DNA from: Actinomycetospora straminea
GTDB lineage: Bacteria; Actinomycetota; Actinomycetes; Mycobacteriales; Pseudonocardiaceae
Length of the DNA: 64,000 nt
Reading direction: 5' to 3'
Assembly (NCBI RefSeq): GCF_028737255.1
Contig: NZ_JAQZAN010000016.1
Location: forward strand, 62,001 to 126,000
Within the stretch, counting starts at the first letter, position 1; the number at the start of each line of letters is the position of its first letter. This document shows, piece by piece, positions 34,139 to 42,525 of the stretch. The notes under the pieces were generated by a model. It saw only the letters and a list, made by a program, of their open reading frames with translations, was not told the DNA's origin and did not search any database. The position numbers were made by a program, and so were the translations under genes.

Positions 34139-35959
34139 ATGATCCCTGCGGGCTGGACACCCCCACCGGACTTCACGACGCGCCCGGTGCTCGAGGGCAC
34201 GGTCGGGATGGCGGCGGCGACGCACTGGGCCGCGGCCGCGACCGCGATGGGCGTGCTCGAGCGCGGCGGCACGGCGTTCGACGGCGCGGTCGCGGCGGCG
34301 TTCGTCCTGCACGTCACCGAGCCGCACCTCAACGGGCCGGGCGGTGACGTCGCGGCGGTGTTCGCCACCGCCGACGACCCGACGCCCCGGGTGCTCGACG
34401 GGCAGGGCCCGGCGCCGGCCGCCGCGTCCGCCGCGGCGTACCGCGACCAGGGCCTCGAGCGCGTCCCGGGCTCGGGCGCGCTGGCGGCCGCGATCCCCGG
34501 GGCGGTCGAGGCGTGGTTCCTGCTGCTGCGCGACCACGGGACCTGGGAGGTCGGCGACGTCCTCGCGCCGGCCATCGACTACGCCCGCCACGGGGTGCCC
34601 GCCGTGCCGCGGCTGTCCTCGACGGTCGCGACGGTCGCCGACCTGTTCCGCGAGCACTGGCCGACCTCGGCGGCGCTGTGGATGCCGGACGGGCGGCCGC
34701 CCCGGCCGGGCGAGGTGGTCCGCAACCCGGCGTGGGCGGACACCCTCGAGCGGCTCGCCGCCGCCGCGCAGGGCCGCGACCGGGCCGCGCGCATCGACGC
34801 CGTGCGCACCGTGTGGGCCGAGGGCTTCGTCGCGGAGGCGCTGGCCGCGGCGGCCCGCACGCCCCACCGGCACTCCTCGGGCACCGACCACGCGGGCGTG
34901 CTCACCGTGGCCGACACCGCGGGCTACCGGGCGCGGGTCGTCGACGCCGCCGTGGGGTCGTTCCGCGGCCGGCGGGTGGCCAAGACGCCGGCGTGGGGGC
35001 AGGGCCCCGCGCTGCTCGCCGCCCTGGCCGTGCTCGAGGGCTTCGACGACGCCGACCTCGACCCGGGCGGCGAGACCGGCGCCCACCTCGCCCTCGAGGC
35101 GATCAAGCTCGCCCAGGCCGACCGCGACGCCTGGTTCGGGGAGTCGGCGGACCTCGTCGACCCCGCCGACCTCCTCGCCGACCTCCTCGCGCCCGACTAC
35201 GTCGCCGCCCGCCGCGCCCTGATCACCGACGAGGCCTCCTCGGACCTGCGCCCCGGGCGCCTCGGCGGGCGCGACCCGGTGCTCGCCGACCTCGCGCTCG
35301 CCGGTGCGGGCACCGGCGGCACCACCGACGGCACCGTCGGCGAGCCGACCGTCACCCTCGCCGGCGAGACCAAAGGCGACACCTGCCACGTCGACGTCGT
35401 GGACCGCTGGGGCAACATCGTCTCGGCGACGCCGTCGGGCGGCTGGCTGCAGTCGTCGCCGACGGTCCCCGAGCTCGGGTTCGCGCTCGGCACCCGGCTG
35501 CAGATGACGTGGCTGCAGGAGGGCCTGCCCTCGACCCTCACGCCCGGGCGTCGCCCGCGCACCACGCTGACGCCCACGCTCGTGCTCGACGACGACGGTC
35601 CCGTCACCGCCCTCGGCTCGCCCGGCGGCGACCAGCAGGACCAGTGGCAGCTGCTCTACCTGCTGCGCACGCTCGTCGGCGGCTACGACCCGCAGCAGGC
35701 GATCGACGCGCCGGCGCTGCACACGACGTCGTCGCCCAGCTCGTTCTGGCCGCGGGGGCGCGAGCCCGGCGGCGCGGTGGTCGAGGACCGGCTGCCCGAG
35801 GCCGTCGTCGCCAGGCTCGAGCGGCGCGGCCACCGGGTGACGCGCAGCGGACCGTGGTCGCTCGGGCGGCTCTCGGCGGTGGGCATCGACCGGTCCCGCG
35901 GGTTGCGGTGGGGCGCGGCGAACCCGCGGGGGATGCAGGGCTACGCGGTCGGGCGCTGA
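34139..35959 (+). CDS. Gamma-glutamyltransferase family protein
   Basis: A 606-residue Ntn-hydrolase of the gamma-glutamyltranspeptidase family. The N-terminal large-subunit marks are ATHWAAAATAMGVLERGGTA and PHLNGPGGD, near where GGT binds the glutamyl group. Autoprocessing would occur before Thr415 in KGDTCHVDVVD, and GSPGGDQQ near the C-terminus is the glycine-rich loop. The usual TTH is replaced by DTCH, so activity could differ from ordinary glutathione hydrolase. No signal peptide is visible, suggesting a cytoplasmic enzyme. ATG 34139. Confidence 0.85.
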   Translation: MIPAGWTPPPDFTTRPVLEGTVGMAAATHWAAAATAMGVLERGGTAFDGAVAAAFVLHVTEPHLNGPGGDVAAVFATADDPTPRVLDGQGPAPAAASAAAYRDQGLERVPGSGALAAAIPGAVEAWFLLLRDHGTWEVGDVLAPAIDYARHGVPAVPRLSSTVATVADLFREHWPTSAALWMPDGRPPRPGEVVRNPAWADTLERLAAAAQGRDRAARIDAVRTVWAEGFVAEALAAAARTPHRHSSGTDHAGVLTVADTAGYRARVVDAAVGSFRGRRVAKTPAWGQGPALLAALAVLEGFDDADLDPGGETGAHLALEAIKLAQADRDAWFGESADLVDPADLLADLLAPDYVAARRALITDEASSDLRPGRLGGRDPVLADLALAGAGTGGTTDGTVGEPTVTLAGETKGDTCHVDVVDRWGNIVSATPSGGWLQSSPTVPELGFALGTRLQMTWLQEGLPSTLTPGRRPRTTLTPTLVLDDDGPVTALGSPGGDQQDQWQLLYLLRTLVGGYDPQQAIDAPALHTTSSPSSFWPRGREPGGAVVEDRLPEAVVARLERRGHRVTRSGPWSLGRLSAVGIDRSRGLRWGAANPRGMQGYAVGR

Positions 35960-35986
35960 CGGCGACGGTCTGCCAGGGTGCGGATC

Positions 35987-36357
35987 ATGACCCGTTCCCC
36001 GTCCCGGGGGCCCTGCTCGCCGGCGGCCTGCTGACCATGGGCGTGCTGCACGGCGTCGCGCCGCAGCCGTTCGACACGATCGTGCCGCCGTGGCTGCCCG
36101 GCTCGGCGCGGTTCTGGACCTACGCCAGCGGCGTCGCCGAGCTCGCCGTCGGGGCTGCGGTGGCGGTGCCGCGCACCCGCCGGCTCGGCGCGCTCGCGGC
36201 GGCGGCGCTGTTCGTCGCGGTGTTCCCGGCGAACGTGCAGATGGCGTGGGACTGGCGGCACCGCTCGTGGCCCTGGCGCGCGGTGGCGTTCGGTCGCCTG
36301 CCGCTGCAGGCGCCGATGATCGCCCACGCGCTGCGGGTGCACCGCGAGGCCGGCTGA
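35987..36357 (+). CDS. DoxX-like membrane protein with apparent frameshift
   Basis: From ATG 35987 the frame encodes MTRSPSRG and then closes early. After the GGGGG run at 36006-36010 the frame one base back encodes ALLAGGLLTMGVLHGVAP... to the stop at 36357, a good match to small four-helix DoxX-like proteins that normally begin MTRSP. One missing G would explain this: a true mutation, a sequencing error, or a shift during translation. The only in-frame start without a shift is ATG 36037, which cuts into the first helix. A hairpin overlaps the stop. Confidence 0.6.
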
Positions 36358-36369
36358 CGCCGGCCTCGC
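36344..36369. terminator. Bidirectional terminator overlapping the DoxX-like stop
   Basis: An 11-base perfect stem (36344-36354 with 36359-36369) with a four-base loop spans the TGA. The convergent flavoprotein gene ends 46 bases further on, so it may serve both. Confidence 0.6.
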
Positions 36370-36415
36370 GGGCCCTCCCCGCCCCCCGGCTCCGATCCCC
36401 GACCGGAGAAGTCCC

Positions 36416-37801
36416 CTAGAGCCCCAGCCCGGGGCCCCCGAACACGCCCGCCGAGCCGACCCGGCGACACACGGCGTCGATGCGCGCGCGGGTCGCCGGC
36501 GTCCACACGAGCTCGGGGCGCGCCGCGGCGACGGCCGGGTTGATCCAGTTGAGGCTGGTCTGCGGCGCCGTCCACGGCGCCAGCGCGTCGAGCAGCTGCT
36601 CCGCGACCGCCGGCACCACCCCGCGCAGCTCCGGCGGGAACGGCCCGACGACGCCGGCCAACCAGCGGGCCTCGCGGGTCCCGACACCCCGGGTCCCGCG
36701 CTCGATCGCGCCGGCGATGTGGCGCAGCTCGACGAGGAAGAGCGGGAGCTGCTGGTCGGGGCCGGCCATCGCGAGCACGGCGTCGACGAGGTCCTCGTCG
36801 AGGCCGGTCAGGAAGCGACCGTCGGCCCAGGCGGGCATCGGGTCGACCGGGTCCATGTGGATCGCGTCGATCGCGGCGTAGGGCATGACGTCGATCATGT
36901 CCATCATCGGCGTCGCGACCGCGCGCATCGGCGCCAGGAGCTCGCGCCCCTCCTCCGCGCTCCCGAGGTGGGCGACGCGCAGGTGGGCGACCGTCCGGCC
37001 GCGCAGCGGCGGCGGGACGGCCTCGATGTCGGGCGCCCGCAGGATCGCGACCGAGGTCGTCGTCTCCTCGGGCAGCGTCGGCGCCCAGGCGCGCCAGGCG
37101 TGCAGCACGGCCGGGATGTCCGCGGCCTCGTAGATCAGGCCGCCGCCGTAGAGCGACGGCAGCTCGATGAGCTCCATCTCGACCTCGGTCACGATGCCGG
37201 CCGCATCCTTGCCGCCCAGCACCACGTCGAACAGCTCGGGGTCGGACTCGGCGGTGACCTCGCGGATCGTCGCGTCCCCGGTGACCAGCTGCACGCGGCG
37301 CACCCGGTCGCTCGCGTAGCCGTACGTCCGCGTGAACGGCCCGACGCCGCCGCCGACGACGTAGCCGACGACGCCCACGTCGGTGGTCGACCCGTTGAGG
37401 CCCGCGAGCCCGTGCGGCGCCGCCGCCTCGACGAGGCGCGCCCACTTCGCGCCGGCGCCGACGGTCGCCCGCCGGGTGACCGGGTCGACGTCGACGCGGT
37501 CCATGCGCCGCGTGGTGACGACGAGCGTGCCCCGCTGGGCCACGTCGCTGTGCCCGGTGGCGAAGACGCCGATCCGGATGCCGCGCGCGGCGGCCCAGCG
37601 CACGGCGGCGGCGACGTCCTCCGCGCCCGTCGCCCCGACGACCGCGACCGGGGCGTGCTCGGGGCCCAGGTTGTAGGCCGCGAGCTCCGCGACCACCTCG
37701 ACGTCCTCGGGGCCGAGCACCGGGCCGGCGACGCTGCGGCGCAGCTCGGCCAGTGCGTCGTCCTGGTCGACCGCGGCGGTCGGGGCACCCAGCTCGGTCA
37801 T
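36416..37801 (-). CDS. FAD-binding oxidoreductase, berberine bridge enzyme-like
   Basis: A 461-residue flavoprotein of the PCMH/BBE type. The FAD site has VGVFATGHSDVAQRG, where His could carry covalent FAD, and GLNGSTTDVGVVGYVVGGGVG; the CxxxG segment used for a second covalent link is absent. The C-terminal BBE motif region is SLNWINPAVAAARPELV (N-W rather than the Y-x-N of plant enzymes). Likely a dehydrogenase or oxidase of an alcohol or sugar. ATG 37801 has GGAG seven bases before it. A GACCAA-GT-TTGGTC dyad lies 85 bases upstream. Confidence 0.85.
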   Translation of the reverse strand: MTELGAPTAAVDQDDALAELRRSVAGPVLGPEDVEVVAELAAYNLGPEHAPVAVVGATGAEDVAAAVRWAAARGIRIGVFATGHSDVAQRGTLVVTTRRMDRVDVDPVTRRATVGAGAKWARLVEAAAPHGLAGLNGSTTDVGVVGYVVGGGVGPFTRTYGYASDRVRRVQLVTGDATIREVTAESDPELFDVVLGGKDAAGIVTEVEMELIELPSLYGGGLIYEAADIPAVLHAWRAWAPTLPEETTTSVAILRAPDIEAVPPPLRGRTVAHLRVAHLGSAEEGRELLAPMRAVATPMMDMIDVMPYAAIDAIHMDPVDPMPAWADGRFLTGLDEDLVDAVLAMAGPDQQLPLFLVELRHIAGAIERGTRGVGTREARWLAGVVGPFPPELRGVVPAVAEQLLDALAPWTAPQTSLNWINPAVAAARPELVWTPATRARIDAVCRRVGSAGVFGGPGLGL

Positions 37802-37885
37802 CGCACGCTCCGTGATCGTTGACTGGTCCGTCAGCGTGATGCTGCCGGTGACGACGACGCTAGAGAGTCACGCAGGGTGCTACAA

Positions 37886-37899
37886 GACCAAGTTTGGTC
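37886..37899. promoter_or_regulatory. Perfect 14-base palindrome upstream of BBE-like gene
   Basis: GACCAA-GT-TTGGTC in the gap between the flavoprotein and pirin genes. Size and position fit a dimeric repressor site, but no regulator gene is adjacent. Confidence 0.4.
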
Positions 37900-37971
37900 G
37901 CCGGATCGTGACGCTCCGTCAGATCCGACCGGCGATGGTGCTGACGGACCGTGGCCGTCGGTGCTCGCCGT

Positions 37972-38988
37972 TCAGTGCCCGCGGGACGGGTTGCCGCGCG
38001 GGCGGATGGTGGCGTGCGGCAGCGCGGGCGCGGGCAGACGGGCGGCGTCGCCGGTGCGGCCGTCACGACCCACGTAGCCCGCGACCTCGCCGAAGCGCTC
38101 GTCGCCGGCCTCCCACGCGGCGCGGAACGCGACGATCTCCTCGTGGCTGCGGGCGACGAAGTTCCACCACATGACGATCTCCTCGCCGAACGGCGGGCCG
38201 CCGAGGAGGACGAGGCGGGCCGGGTCCGTGTCGGGGTCCGTGTCGGGGTCGTCCGCGGTCAGCTCGACCGTCGTCCGGCCGGGTGGCAGGACGCCGAGCT
38301 CGCCGCGCTCGAGGGTCTGCCCCTGCAGCGCCACCCGCCCCCGGTCGACGAGCACGCCGTGCTCGAACGCGGGGTCGACGGGCAGCGCGAGGTGCGCGCC
38401 GCGCTCGAGGAGGAGCTCGGCGCCGAGCAGCGGGGTCGCGGTGGGCACCGGCGACGTCGCGCCGGCGAGGGTGCCGAGGAAGACGCGGGCGGTGGCGCCG
38501 TCGAGGGCGACGGGCTCCGGCACGACGTGCACGAAGTCGCGGGGCACATCGCGGGCGTGGTCGGGGAGCGCGACCCACAGCTGGACCCCGTGCAGCACCG
38601 TCGTGTCGGGGGTGCTGACCTCGGAGTGCGCGACGCCGTGCCCGCCGGTCATGAGGTTGAGCTCGCCGGGACGGACGAGGGCGTGGGTGCCGAGGCTGTC
38701 GCGGTGCTCGACCTCGCCGGTGAACAGCCAGCTCACCGTCGCGAGCCCGGTGTGCGGGTGCGGCGGGACGTCCATGCCGCCCGAGGCCGCGGTGTCGTCG
38801 GGGCCGTAGTGGTCGACGAAGCACCAGGCGCCGATCAACGTGCGCGCCCGCTGCGGCAGCGTCCGGCGCACCGTCATCGCCCGCGGCCCGCCGAGGGGCA
38901 CCGCGCGGGGCGTCAGGACCTCGACGGACCCGTCCGTCCCGTCCGCCGCGCTCGCGAACTCCGGCGGCGCGACCTCCGTGTTGCTCAC
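37972..38988 (-). CDS. Pirin family protein
   Basis: A 338-residue bicupin. The metal motif is PPHPHTGLATVSW with a following VEHRDSLG, giving the three His and one Glu typical of pirin (H-x-H...H...E). The second cupin runs from about residue 200. Bacterial pirins bind iron and can act as quercetin dioxygenases or as protein partners. GTG 38988 places the start just before the conserved domain. A repeated DTDPD segment marks the linker near 270-285. Confidence 0.9.
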   Translation of the reverse strand: MSNTEVAPPEFASAADGTDGSVEVLTPRAVPLGGPRAMTVRRTLPQRARTLIGAWCFVDHYGPDDTAASGGMDVPPHPHTGLATVSWLFTGEVEHRDSLGTHALVRPGELNLMTGGHGVAHSEVSTPDTTVLHGVQLWVALPDHARDVPRDFVHVVPEPVALDGATARVFLGTLAGATSPVPTATPLLGAELLLERGAHLALPVDPAFEHGVLVDRGRVALQGQTLERGELGVLPPGRTTVELTADDPDTDPDTDPARLVLLGGPPFGEEIVMWWNFVARSHEEIVAFRAAWEAGDERFGEVAGYVGRDGRTGDAARLPAPALPHATIRPRGNPSRGH

Positions 38989-39039
38989 GCCCTCGATGGT
39001 GCGCCCTGTCCGGAGGGAGTGCACGGTCCCCCGGGTCGC

Positions 39040-42000
39040 TCAGCGCGGGTCGAGGTCGACGTCCGGGGGCGGGCCGTCGTCGCGGTCGGGGTCGGCGTCC
39101 GGGTCGTGGGGCGAGGCGGCGGCCGGCGGGGGCTCCGGGTCGCCCTCGGGCGCGCGCTCCTCCTCGGGCACCGCGGCGACCAGGGCGCGCAGGCCGGCGG
39201 CGTCGAGCAGGTCGGCGGGGCTGACGGTCCGGTCGTGGCGGACGTAGTGCAGGGCCGCCCGGACCCGCTCGATCGGGATGCCCGACAGCGACGACCACGC
39301 CAGCCGGTACGCCGCGAGCTGCACCGCGAGGGCCGGGAGCGCCTCATCGGGCGGGAGGTCGCCGGTCTTCCAGTCGACCACCGTGGCGCCCCCGTCGGCG
39401 TCGGCGAACACCGCGTCGATGCGTCCGCGGACCAGCGTGCCGGCGACCTCGGTCTCGAACGGCACCTCGACCGCGACCGGCGTCCGGTTCGCCCACCGGC
39501 TCGCGGTGAACCGTTCCCGCAGCTCCGCGGCGTCCGCCGCGCCGGCGGGGTCGGCCGTGGCGTCGGCGTCCTCGTCGGCGGCGCCGGGCAGCTCGTCGAA
39601 CTCCAGCAGCTCGGTGGCGGAGAACCAGCGCTCCAGCCACGCGTGGAACTCCGTGCCCCGCCGCGCCCGCGGGTCGGGCGGGCGCGGCACGGGGCGGCGC
39701 AGGCGGCGGGCCAGCGCGCCCGGGTCCGCGGCGAGGTCGACGAGCTGGCTGACCGAGAGCTGCGGGGGCAGCAGCACCCGCGCGTGGCGGTCGCGCGCCG
39801 CCGCACGCTCCGCGAGCAGGACCTCGATGTCGGCGGCCCAGCCCTCGGGGTCGGGTTCGTGGCCGCCGGCATCGTCACCGGCACCGTCACCGGCACCGAC
39901 ACCGGCGTCCTCCGGCGCCGCCGCCCGGCGGGCCCGGGCCGACCGGACCAGCGCCGCGCCCTCGTCGACCGCCGCGCGCCGGGACCCGAGCGGGTCGACC
40001 GGCCACGCGGCCTCGTGCACGGCCGCCGCCATCGGGTTCGGCTCGCCCTCCTCGGGGGGCTCGGCCCAGGTGTCGACCACTCCGCCCCGCCCGGCGGCCA
40101 CGAGCTCGCCCACCTCGGCGAGGAGCTCGGACGGCCCGCGCGGGCTGTCGCCCGTCTCGCCCCACCAGTGCCCGGACACGAGCAGTGCGTGCTCGGCGCG
40201 GGTCAGGGCCACGTAGAACAGGCGGCGCTCCTCGACCAGGCGGCGGTCGTCGAAGGCGCGCTCGTGGGCGTCGAGGCGCTCGGCGACCTCCTTGCGGTCG
40301 GCGGCGTCGTCGAGGTCGAGCGCGGGTAGGTCGGGGCGGTCGCCGCGCAGGTCGACCGGCAATGAGGCCACCGACGTCAGCCACGACCCCGACCGCTTCG
40401 CCGCCGGGAACACCTTGTCGACGACGTGCGGGAGCGCCACCAGCTCCCACTCGAGGCCCTTGGCCGCGTGCACCGTGAGCACCTGCACCCGCGTGCCGCC
40501 CGTCGCCGGGTCCGCGACGTCGACCTCGCCGGGCGTCAGGCCGTCCTCGGCGTCCTCGGCGGCGTCGAGGTAGGCGAGCAGCGCGGTGACGGTCGCGGTG
40601 CCCCCGGACGCGGTGGCGCCGGCGGTGAAGTCGGCGACGACCTCGGCGAACGCGTCGAGGTGCGCGCGCCCGGTGGGCCCGGGGCGCGCCGCGGTCTCGA
40701 CGTCGAGCAGCAGCACGCGCTCGACGTCGGCGACCAGGTCGACCAGCGGGGCGGTGACGCGGCGGCGCAGCATCGTGAGCTCGTGGGCGAGGTGCCGCAG
40801 GCGCTCGTACCCGGCGGCCGAGTAGCGCGCGGGCGGGCCGGGGTCGTCGAGCGCGTCGACCAGCCCGGCGCGCTCGGCGTGCTCGCCGGGCAGGGCGGCG
40901 GCGACGGGGTCGGGGACGGCGTCGCTCGGGGTGTCGTGCCGGGCCTCGGCCGGCGCCGCGAGCTCGCGGGCCCGGCGCCACAGCGCGGCGAGGTCGGCGC
41001 CACCGATGCGCCAGCGCGCGCCCGTGAGCAGCCGGACCGCCGCGCCGCCGGCGAGCGGGTCGACCACCAGGCGCAGCGCCGACACGACGTCGCGCACCTC
41101 GGGCTCGTCGAGCAGGCCGCCGAGGCCGACGACCTCGACGGGCAGGTCGCGGGCGCGCAGCGCGGCGGCGAGCGCGCTCATGTCGGCGCGGCGGCGCACG
41201 AGCACCGCGGTGGTCGGCGGCTCGGTGCCGGCGTCGGCGGCGGCACGCCAGCGGTCGGCGACCGCGTCGGCGACCCACGCCCGCTCGGCCTCGACGTCGG
41301 CGTGCAGCGCGACGCGCACGTCACCGGCCGGCGCGCCGGGACGCGGACGCAGCTCGTCGACGGGCACCCCCGAGGCCCGCAGGGGCTCGGCGACCTCGTT
41401 GGCCAGCGCGAGGACCTCGGGCGGGTTGCGGAAGCTCGTCAGCAGGCCGTGGCGGGTGGCGGCGAGGTGCTCGCCGTCGGCGCTGACGCGGGGGAAGTCG
41501 GTGACGAACCGGGGCAGGTTCGCCGCGCTCGCGCCGCGCCAGCCGTAGATCGACTGGAAGGGGTCGCCGACGGCGGTGACGGTGGTCTGCTCGTCGCCGG
41601 CGAAGAGCGAGCGCAGCAGGATGCGCTGGGCGTGTCCGGTGTCCTGGTACTCGTCGAGCAGGATCGCGCGGAACGCGTCGCGCTCCGCGGCCCCGACCTC
41701 GTCGTGCCCCTCGGCCAGGCGCGCGGCCGCGGCCATCTGGTCGGCGAAGTCGAGGCAGCGCTCGGCGCGCTTGCGGGCGGCCAGCTCCTCGACCAGGGGC
41801 AGCAGGGCCGCGCGGAACCGCTGGGTGGCGACGCGGTTCGCCAGCGTCTGCGGCAGGGCGGGCCGTTGCCCCTTCGCCGGCGGCGCGTCCTCGACGGCGC
41901 GGGCGAAGCGCTCGGCGTGCGCCCGCAGCACGGACGGGTCGGCGAGGTGCTCGCCGAGCTCGCCGGCGAGCGCCTGCACGAGCGCGGTGACGGTGGCGGG

Positions 42001-42525
42001 CACGCGGTCGGTGTCGAGGTCGGCGGCCCAGGTGGCGACGATCCGGTGCGCGAGCTGCCACGACGCGGTGGGCGAGAGCAGGCGCGCGCCGGGGTCGACG
42101 GGCAGGCGCAGGCCGTGCTCGGTGAGCAGGCGCCCGGCGTAGGCGTGGTAGGTCGAGATCGTGGGCTCGCCGGCGCGGGCGGCGAGGCGGCGGTCGCCGG
42201 ACGGGTCGAGCTCGTCGAGCAGGCTCGAGGCGCCGAGGACGCGCAGGCGGCGGCGCACCCGGTCGGCGAGCTGCCCGGCCGCCTTGCGCGTGAACGTCAG
42301 GCCCAGCACCTGTTCGGGGCGCACCAGGCCGTTGGCGACGAGCCACACGACGCGCGCGGCCATCGTCTCGGTCTTGCCGGAGCCGGCGCCGGCGGTGACC
42401 AGCGCCGGCTCGAGCGGCGCGCCGATCACCGCGGCCTGCTCCTCGGTGGGCCGGCGCAGGCCGAGGCGCTCGGCGAGCTCGACGGGGTCGACGAGCTCGG
42501 TGCCCGGGGGCGCGAGCGCGGTCAC
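39040..42525 (-). CDS. adnB: Helicase-nuclease subunit AdnB
   Basis: An 1161-residue subunit of the actinobacterial AdnAB double-strand break resecting machine. The helicase begins with TAGAGSGKTETMAARV (Walker A), LLDEYQDTGHAQRILL is motif [20 protein letters not shown] is motif V and FYVALTRAEHALL is motif VI. The C-terminal RecB-like nuclease has RGTEFHAWLER, GRIDAVF and VVDWKTGDLP, then QLAAYRLAW, so its catalytic set is intact. Low-complexity Asp/Pro-rich stretches lie before and after the nuclease. GTG 42525 overlaps the AdnA stop (GTGA). It is larger than the 1101-residue mycobacterial protein. Confidence 0.95.
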   Translation of the reverse strand: MTALAPPGTELVDPVELAERLGLRRPTEEQAAVIGAPLEPALVTAGAGSGKTETMAARVVWLVANGLVRPEQVLGLTFTRKAAGQLADRVRRRLRVLGASSLLDELDPSGDRRLAARAGEPTISTYHAYAGRLLTEHGLRLPVDPGARLLSPTASWQLAHRIVATWAADLDTDRVPATVTALVQALAGELGEHLADPSVLRAHAERFARAVEDAPPAKGQRPALPQTLANRVATQRFRAALLPLVEELAARKRAERCLDFADQMAAAARLAEGHDEVGAAERDAFRAILLDEYQDTGHAQRILLRSLFAGDEQTTVTAVGDPFQSIYGWRGASAANLPRFVTDFPRVSADGEHLAATRHGLLTSFRNPPEVLALANEVAEPLRASGVPVDELRPRPGAPAGDVRVALHADVEAERAWVADAVADRWRAAADAGTEPPTTAVLVRRRADMSALAAALRARDLPVEVVGLGGLLDEPEVRDVVSALRLVVDPLAGGAAVRLLTGARWRIGGADLAALWRRARELAAPAEARHDTPSDAVPDPVAAALPGEHAERAGLVDALDDPGPPARYSAAGYERLRHLAHELTMLRRRVTAPLVDLVADVERVLLLDVETAARPGPTGRAHLDAFAEVVADFTAGATASGGTATVTALLAYLDAAEDAEDGLTPGEVDVADPATGGTRVQVLTVHAAKGLEWELVALPHVVDKVFPAAKRSGSWLTSVASLPVDLRGDRPDLPALDLDDAADRKEVAERLDAHERAFDDRRLVEERRLFYVALTRAEHALLVSGHWWGETGDSPRGPSELLAEVGELVAAGRGGVVDTWAEPPEEGEPNPMAAAVHEAAWPVDPLGSRRAAVDEGAALVRSARARRAAAPEDAGVGAGDGAGDDAGGHEPDPEGWAADIEVLLAERAAARDRHARVLLPPQLSVSQLVDLAADPGALARRLRRPVPRPPDPRARRGTEFHAWLERWFSATELLEFDELPGAADEDADATADPAGAADAAELRERFTASRWANRTPVAVEVPFETEVAGTLVRGRIDAVFADADGGATVVDWKTGDLPPDEALPALAVQLAAYRLAWSSLSGIPIERVRAALHYVRHDRTVSPADLLDAAGLRALVAAVPEEERAPEGDPEPPPAAASPHDPDADPDRDDGPPPDVDLDPR

